NCBI GenBank assembly: GCA_026874595.1
Contig: CM049314.1
Location: 75,778,300-75,842,299 of the forward strand
Source: Sipunculus nudus
Lineage: Eukaryota > Annelida > Sipuncula > Golfingiida > Sipunculidae
Direction: 5' to 3'
DNA: 64,000 bases
In this document: in pieces, positions 49,475-58,331 of the stretch
Position numbering within the stretch: position 1 is the first letter of the stretch
How the letters are laid out: each line of letters starts with the position of its first letter
Notes under the pieces: model-generated
Databases searched by the model: none
What the model was told of the DNA's origin: nothing
The model's input: the letters and a program-made list of their open reading frames with translations, nothing else
Position numbers and translations under genes: made by a program

Positions 49475-50490
49475 AACTAGAATATCAGCAGAAGCTGACA
49501 GAAGCTCTCAGCCAACAGTGTTTATAGGCGGTAACAGTAACAAGTACGAAATATTTGTTCTCACATGGATGTATATCTGTACATGTCTCAGTTATAAATT
49601 TAAACTGGAGAGGTATGTACCATGTTTCATAACCATATGCTTCCTGAGAAATAAGCTCCTAAGTTTCTCTATTATAAGCTATATGACCTAGAAAAGTAGG
49701 TCAAGGTCACCCATCCTCGAACATTACCAAGATTTTGTAAATATGCATCAGCACTGAGGAAATGAAGTTAATCTGTTAAAACCTTTGGAGACATCCTGCT
49801 CACAAGGCCAGAGTTGAAAAATCCAGGAAAAATTCATTAACATCAGAAATTGTAAGTGGCGCCCCTTTCCTTGTGCAGCAGGTACAGACCATCAGTCCTA
49901 ATGATCATAGTAAGTTTTGTAAAAATCCACCCGATAGTTCCTAAGAAATAAGCTTCTAAGTGTTTTTTTCTATTATCAGCTCTAAAACGTAGAAAAATAG
50001 GTCAAGGTCACCCATCTTCGAACTTGACTGAGATTTTGTCAATATACATCTTCACCGAAGAAATAAAATTCCTACGGTGAATCCTTTTAGAGTTATCCAG
50101 CTCACAAAGCCAAAGACAAAAAATCCGAGAAAAATTAATTAAAAATCAGAAATCGTAGGTGCTCCCCTCCCCCCCTACTAGTGAAGCAGGTTCAGACTAT
50201 CAGTCCCAATGATCACAGTAAGTTTTGTGAAAATCCACCCATTGGTTTCTGAGAATAAGTTTTTTTCTATAATCTGCTCTAAAACGTCTAAAAGTAGGTC
50301 AAGGTCACCCATCTTCGATCTTGACCGAGATTTTGTCGAGACACATCTTCACCGAAGAAATAAAATTCCTACGGTGAATCCTTTTAGAGATACCCCGCTA
50401 ACAAAGTAAAAGTTAACGGACGGACGGACAGGCGGACGGACAGCTTGGGTGACGACAATAGCCCATCAGCCTAAGGGCTGGGGGCTAAAA
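49475..50490 (-). mobile_element. HL4 Helitron-like element, both ends present
   Basis: Low end ACTAGAATATCAGCAGAAGCTGAC has a 5-bp stem (TCAGC/GCTGA) and is followed by AGAAGCTCTCAGCC. High end AAGGGCTGGGGGCTAAAA matches it in reverse complement at about 9 of 11 positions. Units of about 300 bp are marked by CAAGGTCACCCATC and by CAGACCATCAGTCC near 49,700, 49,990 and 50,300. The GACGGACGGACAGGCGGACGGAC tract lies just before the high end. It starts directly at the HL1 high end, so HL4 entered the HL1/host junction. Confidence 0.8.
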
Positions 50491-50889
50491 AACGCAACCC
50501 ATGGGTTTTAAAGAGCTTTTATATGTACCTCAGGGGAAATCTCCACGATCTTTCCAGTAAAGCAGCTCACTTACTATTTGATAATAAACATAGTTAATAC
50601 CCTCATATGTTAACTTGTTACATCGTCACTTTCACTGCCCAGTCTCACATATCCACGATTGGGTTAATTCTATTTCATACATTTGATTGACGTAGAGATG
50701 ACCGAAAGTCGAAATTTAAATACCAGGTATGCATACACACAACATACACCAACCTCTTTCACAAAATTTTATTTTTCAAGCACTTTTCCAAACCACTCTC
50801 TCTTTTTAAGCACTACCAGCCCTTGAAATTTAAATAACTAAGTTCAAGCACTTTCCAAGGTTTTCAAAGTGCGTACGAACCCTGATATC

Positions 50890-51297
50890 GATTAAATAAT
50901 ATGGTTATTTTGGCGAGTTAAAAATAGAAACACCGATGCTCATGACGTCCTGGTAGTGCCTCGCGCGTGTATGAAAGACCAATTTTGATTGTGGACTACC
51001 CGCCTTGTTCTGTCCTTCGATATTGATTAATCTGGCTACAAGGTGGTTAGTGAACCATGCGTTCTCAAGTACAAACGTTTTGGAAGATCAGAAGTCCCAT
51101 CTGGCCGGTCAGCTGAGACTTAGCATTGGTTGGAGACCGAAAATTTGCTCTGATGACTTAAAGCGCCATCTTCTGTATTTTCAGGAGTGCAGCACTAGCA
51201 TCCTTGGTATGTGTTTATGTGTAAACCTCAATAATTAATTAATATCATTTTTGATTTCTGAAAGTAATATATATTGGAGAAGGAGTAAGAACAATTA
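50890..51297. other. Unassigned sequence with a possible exon-like ORF
   Basis: A forward open frame covers 51,005-51,238, and a donor-like GTATGT lies at about 51,208. The protein has no recognisable domain. It is not called as a gene. Confidence 0.2.
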
Positions 51298-52558
51298 AAG
51301 ATAAGATAAGAAAAGATATACTTTATTAATCCCAAGCCGGGAAATTACATTGTGTCCAAACAAATATATAAAGAGATATTTATAATATAAAAGGCCTGAT
51401 TTAAATATACCAGAATTCACCATAAAGCACTATAAACCAGCCCCAAACCTGACTGGGTACAACAAACATGAATTACTTATTTGAAAAGTGTAAACACATA
51501 AAATTCCTTTCATGCACGGACAAGCACATATACAATACACATAAAAACAGACGGACGTTCCATGTTAAGCAAAGAGGAGAGGTTTGGTATCGTCTGACTT
51601 AGTTCAGCAAACTTTTGTCTGATTCAGTTGTTTATGTCACCAAGATTCCTAATAACTACTTTCCCCATCTTTTTTATTAACTGGTACAGTTTATTCTGTT
51701 TTTCGTGATACCACCTTAGTATACAATACCGAAGTTTAAAAACTCTATTCAATAGACAAATAAAACAAATAATGCAAATCGGATTCAACCTCAAAAGATC
51801 TTAATTTGCGTAAAAAAAGTAACGAATATTTACTTTTGTACATATCATATTCACATGCTCACCCAAGCTCAGCTGACTGTGAATAACTAAACCTAAATAT
51901 TTATACTTCCTAACTCGTTCCACCATTTACCCTTTTAATGTAATAAGTCCATGACCACTCTAAAATCTAAGATGAGTTCCTTTGTTTTTTATATGGTTAA
52001 GGTAAGAAATTTGCATCACGCATTTCACAAAAAAGATCTATTTGTTGAATATAGTGTGATCGGCCTTTCTAATGGTGTTTTGTGGAAACTTTAGTAATAT
52101 GGAAACTTTACTAATGAACATGATGGATGATGTGTCCAGTGAGCAATGCTAGAGAGAGCACAGTCCCCTAAAGGGCTCCAGTGTTCTTACATAGCATATT
52201 TGAGGTTGCAGAAACAAGCTTTATATACTGTGTCCGTTTTGATAAGTAATTAAAAATCCAACCAAAAGTAGATGGTAAAACATTCACATTAACCAGTGTT
52301 TAACACAAAAGATGCGGTTGAATATTAGTGAATGCACTTGAGAAATCGAAAAACAATACTCTTATGCAAGTTCCGGTATTTTCAAGTAGCTGTACCATGA
52401 CTGTAAAAGATAGAACTGCGTCATCGACACTTCGCTCGGGGCGGTAGGCAAACATAAGAGGATTAATGTAATACCTGGCTTGAGTTAAAATATCTTGGAT
52501 TACATCTCGTTCATAATATTTTGATATACATAACGTTAGCGCTACCGGTCGGGGATCA
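51298..52558 (-). pseudogene. 5'-truncated non-LTR retrotransposon (CR1/L2-like RT), dead
   Basis: The minus strand encodes the start of a LINE reverse transcriptase: DDPRPVALT, FAYRPERSVDDAV and, after about 85 codons, motif A FFDFSSAF, then after stops a motif B remnant NTGAL*GTVLS. The open part is 52,555-52,296. Further down the frame is full of stops and the YADD-like motif is not seen. The 3' end has ATTAATAAAGTATATC followed by a TATCTT-type tail, as in many CR1/L2-group LINEs. The clade is not firmly assigned. Nothing here could be active. Confidence 0.8.
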
Positions 52559-52570
52559 TCTTATGTTTCT

Positions 52571-53506
52571 TTGGAACTGGTACAATATACCAGTTATTAT
52601 AGATCTTCTGAAAAAAAAAAAACTGGTTTCATTGCTTGTATCGATTTTAAAACAGCATTTGACGCTTTGGAATAGGACTTTATTATTAAATCTTAAGAAA
52701 CTTTCAATTTTGGCAATGATGCAATCAGATGGGTCAAGACATTCTACAAGAAAAATTTTCATGTGTAATAAATGAAAACTCGAAGACATAATACAGAAAT
52801 AAAATGTATAAAATTAGATAATAACTATGAAATCAAACTTGTTTAGTATGCAGATGATTAAACACTACGGAAGGACATTGACTCGAGACAGAAAGTATTT
52901 CAGCTCCTTAAAGAATTCAGCGTGGTATCTGGCCTAAAAATCAACCAAAATAGAACAAAAATAATGTGGATTGGATCAAACCAAAACAGGAAAGATAAAC
53001 CTCTAACAGGTATATGGACTTCTAAATTTAAAATTTAAGGCATTATCTTTAATCATAACAAGCATAAAATGATTGGAGAAAGCTTAAGACCTGAAACTGA
53101 TGTAGCTAACAACACTTTTGCCTTATGGAAAACAAGGAACCTCACTTTAAATGGTAGAATAGTTTTGGCCAAAATTTGGGTTACTCAAGATTTCAGATGA
53201 ACTATCGGTTATAGATGTTCCAAAATGTTAATTCAAAGAAATAAATAATCATTATTATTCCTTTATTTGGAGAGGTAACCCAAAGGGTAGGAAAAAGAGA
53301 CATTTTGAATTTAAGTAATGAAGAAGGGGGTCAAAAGATACTTAATGTCCTATGTATGGTTGATGCACAGAATTTTTTTTACGAAGAGATATATATCAGG
53401 CAAAAACAATGATTTTGTGAGAAAGTATCTCCATTCTATTAAGGCATGATGTCAGTGTGGGAAAATATTCGCGAAATTAAACACTGCGACATCAAATGAA
53501 ACATTA
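52571..53506 (+). pseudogene. 5'-truncated L1/Tx1-like LINE reverse transcriptase, dead
   Basis: The forward strand encodes L1-type RT in broken frames: CIDFKTAFDALE (motif A, near 52,638-52,675), FGNDAIRWVKTFY, the catalytic YADD at 52,847-52,858 with a stop codon on each side, then SGLKINQNRTKIMWIGS and RNLTLNGRIVLAKIW, and FLYLERG before the end. Stops and frameshifts are frequent, and motif B (QGCPLSP type) is deleted. HL2 copy E is inserted at its right edge, so the element is older than that insertion. Confidence 0.85.
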
Positions 53507-53808
53507 ACAAGGCCTACAGGCCTAATGCGAACCTGTGCAGTGGCATATAATACAACAGGTATTATGCTTCAATGCTGGATCATTACTTTTTCAAAGACGT
53601 GTAATATGTTCATGAGCAATGTAAATACTAAACATTTGAACAAAACCAATAACACAAAAATCACTACTGAAATACTGGCGTGGGTGCCCACAACACAAAA
53701 CTGATTGTAGTTTGCGCCACCTGTCTTGTATACAACAAAGCTATCCTAGATGTACACATATGCCCAATTTCAGGCTGAGAAATAAACAGGGACATAAACT
53801 GTGCAAAA

Positions 53809-54707
53809 ACTAGAATACAGGTAGTCGACAAGCGACTACGTGTATCCGCCAAAATCAGAGTAGGACAGGTTAAGTGAGGCATGGATTGAGTGGCAAGGGG
53901 AAATAGAGTTACATGTGTAACATATAAGAATGGATGTCTGCTACGTAAACATGGTTGTAGGAGGCAGCACCTGTTATTTGAACGAGAAACTATCCAAGAT
54001 GTATACACATGCAAAATTTCAGGTTGAAAAGTCAAACCACTGCAAAGATATGAGTGATTTTATCCCACAGCAGACAAACAGATTGAAGCTGTGCAAAAAT
54101 GGCTGCAGTTGGCGCCACCATTTTTGTGTATGTTATAAAGCTATCCAAGGGCTACATTTGTGTAAAATTTTGTCCTGATTGGTCGAACGAGTCCAGAGGT
54201 TTAAGCATTGATGTCTACAGCCTGAACGTGAATGTAGGTGGCCCCACCTATCATAAAATCAAGAAAGCTATGCGCGATGTATACGCATGCCGAATTACAG
54301 GTAATTTGGTCAAACCACTGCAGAGATATGAGTGATTTTAGCCCAAGGCAGACAAACAGATGGACGCTGTGCAAAAATGGCTGCAGGTGGCGCCACCATT
54401 TTTGTGTATGTTATAAAGCTATCCAAGGGCTACAATTGTACAAAATGTTTTTCCTGATCGGTCAAACGGTTCCCGAGATATGTGGGTTTGTGTTGAAACA
54501 GACGCACAAATGGACGCTGGGCAGAGAGGATAGGTCAGAGGTCAAGGCCAATTGGTTTGGCACCAGTTTACATGTGACCCGATAATTTGTGTAAGTTTTT
54601 GATAAATCTGTGCAGTAGTCTCAGACGAGTTCTCCGGAAATGAACGTGGTGGCAGCGGAAACCGGTCAAAAACATAGTATCTGCAAAACTTCGTTTTGGC
54701 GGATACA
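53809..54707 (-). mobile_element. HL5 Helitron-like element, both ends present
   Basis: Low end ACTAGAATACAG, perfect hairpin GTAGTCGACAAGCGACTAC (7-bp stem) and TGTATCCGCCAAAA. High end TTTTGGCGGATACA, so the 14-bp subTIRs match perfectly. Two 279-bp-type units are present with GGCCCCACC and GGTGGCGCCACC variants near 54,110, 54,240 and 54,386. The flanks ACTGTGCAAAA and ATTATTGTAGGTGGC reproduce the HL2 phrase seen uninterrupted near 11,700 and 21,781. Confidence 0.9.
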
Positions 54708-55980
54708 ATTATTGTAGGTGGCACCACCAGTCTTATATACGACAAAAAAATTCGATATGTGTATATGAGCACAATTTCAGGCTGATATATAAAATGCCTA
54801 CTACGAAAAATAAACAGGTACATACACTGGGCAAAAGTCATTGTAGGGGGCTACACCAGTCTTGTTAACGAGAAAGCCATCAAAGATGCATGGACAGGGC
54901 AAAACATCAAGCCAATACACCAAATTTCTCTTGAGTCAGGTGCACTGGGCTAACCAGGCATAGGTAAGGAAGGCAGTTGCTGGCTCCAGCTACTGCACTG
55001 AGTGAACTCCTGACCTGCAACTGGCTGCACTGAGTGAACTCCTGACCTGTATCTGGGTTCACTGAGTGAACTATTGACCTGTTGCATAATCTGACACAGT
55101 TGGCAGTCTCCAAAGGTATAAATAGATCCAGACTATATCCATTAGAATAATAAAAAATGCAGTCATTTCATTGTTAATAATTGAATAATTTAATAATTGT
55201 CCAATAATTCTGCCAAAAATCATTTCAGTGAACTTATACAAAGGCCTCCTAAGAATCATTTTTGGGCAATGTCACAGAAGTTGAAACCACAGGTTTACAG
55301 AAGAGGACTATTCCAGCCCAGTTTGAAATAGACTAACTTATGGCCCCAAGACCAACTCAAGTCATATATGACTCTACCAAAACTCAATGAACACAATCTA
55401 TTCATATACACTTGAAAGGAACTTACCCGAGGATAATTCTTGTGAAAAATTAAATTACTCAGCTTGACAATTTCATCATAAAACATTTTTAATTTGAAAA
55501 TGGATTAAATTATGAGGTTTTTGACCGTAAAAAAAATTGTAGTTGGCGCTAAAAACGGCATTTCAAGTATGAGTCATGTGACCAACATTTGCATAAAACC
55601 TGGTGATGCTAGCACCTGTAGTTTCTGAAATTGTTATGTTAATATGCTTATTGCCGAAATGACTAAGTTCAAATTCCTGTATCTTGGCCAAAATTCATCA
55701 CACCAAAACCATTTGAACAAACTTAGGAGAGCTTGTCTCTTGGATCATTTCTGGATTATTTCTATGAAACAGTTTGGTTGAATGATTTCAGAGGAGGAGA
55801 TTTTGAAAGTTTTTTTTATCTTTTCAACTTAAATATAAGATAATGCAGGTGGCGCTACCAATCCCACAAAATTTTATATGTGACAGAGTTCTGCATATTA
55901 TTTAGAGATCTTATTTCCCGCCATTCCTGAGAAAAGATGGTAAAATGTACTGACCCTCGTATAAAAAGGTTGATGCAGGT

Positions 55981-56541
55981 GGCACCACCAATACCCCAAT
56001 TTCAAATACAATTCCTTCAGGCCTTATACGGACCTTGTAGATGGGATATGCGCCAGGTATAATGCTTCAATGCTGGACCATAACTTTTCAAGTACAAGTG
56101 TAACATGTATATAATCAATGCAAGTACTAAACATTTTGAACAAGAACCAATTACACAAACATCACTGCTGAAATTCTGGCATGGGTGCACACAACACGAA
56201 AATGATTGTAGCTGGCATAACCAGTCTTGTATATGACGAAGCTCTAAAAGATATATACATATGCCTCATTTCAGGTTGAGATATTGAACCCCTCTTGAAA
56301 AATATGCAGGGACATACAAAATGCAAAAACTGTTGTAGGTGATGCCACCAGCCTTGTATATGACAAAGCTATAAGAGATGTAAACATATGCCCAATTTCA
56401 GGTTTATATATTAAACTCCTCTTGAGAAATAAGCAGGGACGTACAAAGTGCAAAAAATATTGTAGGTGGCACCATCGGTCTTGTACATGACAAACTATAA
56501 GAGATGTGTACAAATGCCAAATTTCAGGTTGATATATTGGT
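55981..56541. repeat. Tandem duplication of about 561 bp in the HL2 complex
   Basis: GGCACCACCAATACCCCAAT and the following 25 bases, TTCCTTCAGG included, occur at 55,981 and again at 56,542. The copies then continue in the same order with diverged HL2 low-end sequence. Confidence 0.7.
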
Positions 56542-56762
56542 GGCACCACCAATACCCCAATTTCAAATACAATTCCTTCAGGTCTTATGCGGACCTGTGA
56601 GACGGGATATACACCAGGTATGATGCTTCAATGCTGGACCATAACTTTTCAAGAACATGTGTAACATGCATATGAACAATGCAAGTACTAAACACTTAGA
56701 ACAAGAAACAATTAAACAAACATCACTGCTGAAATTCTGGCATGGGTGCATACGACACAAAA

Positions 56763-56947
56763 ACTAGAATATGGGTAGTCAACAAGCGACTACGTGTATC
56801 CGCCAAAATCAGAGTGGGACGGGTGAAGTGAGGCATGGTTTGAGTGGCAAGGGGAAATAGAGTAAGGTGTTTTGCATAATAGCCTGGATGTCTACAGCCA
56901 AAATGTGTATGCAGGTTGCGCCACCTACCACAAAATCCAGAAAGCTG
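56763..56947 (-). mobile_element. HL5 fragment, hairpin end only
   Basis: ACTAGAATATGG, GTAGTCAACAAGCGACTAC and TGTATCCGCCAAAA mark an HL5 low end, but the sequence breaks off at CAGAAAGCTGGATACAAAG and returns to HL2. It is inserted after CATACGACACAAAA, the same HL2 site used at 10,126. The stem has one A/C mismatch, intermediate between the two other copies. Confidence 0.8.
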
Positions 56948-57990
56948 GATACAAAGTGCAAAATTATTGTGGGTGGCGCCGCCAGTCCAGTATATGACAA
57001 AGCTATCTGATATGTAGAAACATGCCCAATTTAGTCTAATGTATCTATTTCCTACGGAAAACGAGTAGGCACACACACCGTGTTAAAGTCATTGGGCAGG
57101 CGACGTCTGTCTTGTCAACGAGAAAGCATAACAAGGTCAAAATATCAGGCCAACTTATCAAACTTCTCTTGAGTTTCTTGCACTGGGCTGACCTGGCTTC
57201 GGTGAGAAAGGCAGTTGCCCAGAGTGAGCTGTGACAAATTGCTGGCTCATGCTTCTGCACTGAGTGAACTCTTGACCTGCACCTGGCTAGACTGAGTGAA
57301 TTTTTAACCTGTACCTAGCTTCACGGAGTGAACTCTTGACCTGTTGCATAATCTGACACAGTTGGCAGTCTGCCAAAGCTATAAATAGATCCAGACTGAC
57401 ATTTGGCGCCAAATCTGATGCGGTGGACATTCTGCCAAAGCTAAAAATACAATGCAGCTACTGCATTGAGTGAACTCTTGACCTGTTACCTAACCTGATG
57501 CAGGCAGTTTACAAAAGCTATTATAAATCCAGGCTGGCCTTTGACCTGTTGCCAGATCTGAATTACTTGGCAGCCTGCCAAGCTATTTACAAAATCAGAC
57601 ACAATCTTAGCCTGTTGGTAAATCTGTTTACACATACTGAAGGACTTTTTGCTAAAATGATTTTTTGATTTCAAGCTAATGTATTCATAAGATTTTTCAT
57701 TTAAAAGAAAATCAGAATATGCAGTCCTTTTATCTTTAAAAGGGTTTTATAATTGTAACGAAAAAAAATAAGTAACCTGAACAAAGGCCACCTAAGAACC
57801 ATTTAAGAGCAATGCTACATAAATTGAAACAACAGTTTTGCAGAAGGAGACGATTGCAGCCTTTAGTTTGAAATAGGTTGATTACTAATGGTCTCAAGAC
57901 TAACTTTCTATGACTCTTCCGAAAATCAATGAACCCAACCTATTCTTATACAAAAAAAAATCCTTTCCTAGGATATTCTCTATTGAAAAA

Positions 57991-58331
57991 ACAAGGGACC
58001 CATGTGTCAGGGTGCTCAGCTTCTATATATGATAAAAAAATATGATTTGGAAATGAGGCACATGCTGGTTTTGTGTGGTAGTAAATATTAAGCTGTATTA
58101 TGAGTTGTTCGTGTTTAGCTTACGTATCATTTTTATAGTATCTTTGGAGACAGGGAAGAGGATTGATTTCATTTATTTTATTAACAAATGGAGTGCTATT
58201 GCCACACAGATTTTGACTTGGCCATTGAACTTATAAGAAGCACATATAAGAGTTTAACTATTTATTAAAATTAAATAACAAATATTGTGCTAAATATAAT
58301 TTTCATAATAAGAGAATCATATGATTTTTTA
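57991..58331 (-). mobile_element. HL1-type terminus fragment
   Basis: ACAAGGGACCCATGTGTC then GGGTGCTCAGCTTC. The next 100 bp match 34,256-34,364 closely. It follows HL2 body at TATTGAAAAA. The rest to 58,331 is AT-rich and the high end was not found. HL2 copy F is inserted at its right side. Confidence 0.65.

Larger units (their letters stand above)
39515..50884. mobile_element. Putative second CAGGG-ended transposon, enlarged by nested insertions
   Basis: Left end CAGGGTTCATACGC and right end GTGCGTACGAACCCTG are inverted copies over about 14 bases with one mismatch. ATATC flanks both (39,510-39,514 and 50,885-50,889). Both ends continue with CAAGCACTTTT-type words, also in inverse orientation. 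Subtracting the nested Mutator-like, HL1 and HL4 elements leaves about 1.6 kb, a normal size for a non-autonomous DNA transposon. The 5-bp duplication matches that of the element at 17,597. Because the two ends lie 11 kb apart, pairing them is an inference. Confidence 0.55.
53507..57990 (-). mobile_element. HL2 complex (copy E), rearranged, with HL5 insertions
   Basis: Low end ACAAGGCCTACAGGCCT then GCGAACCTGTG at 53,507. HL2 body follows, interrupted by HL5 at 53,809-54,707. The 32-bp repeats lie near 55,000-55,090 and again near 57,240-57,340. Two further HL2-like low ends without the first bases (TTCAGGCCTTATACGGACC at about 56,018 and TTCAGGTCTTATGCGGACC at about 56,578) show that pieces of HL2 were joined in tandem. 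No HL2 high end precedes 57,990, so the region is a broken and duplicated copy. Confidence 0.7.

Noticed and set aside
52521-52775. Forward open frame of 84 codons and its minus-strand counterpart
   Set aside because: Out of frame with the L1-type RT remnants that occupy the same bases.
53664-54035. Minus-strand open frame of 123 codons, with a similar one at 56,723-57,076
   Set aside because: Both read through HL2 into HL5 at the insertion junction. Their similarity to each other reflects the repeat, not a protein.
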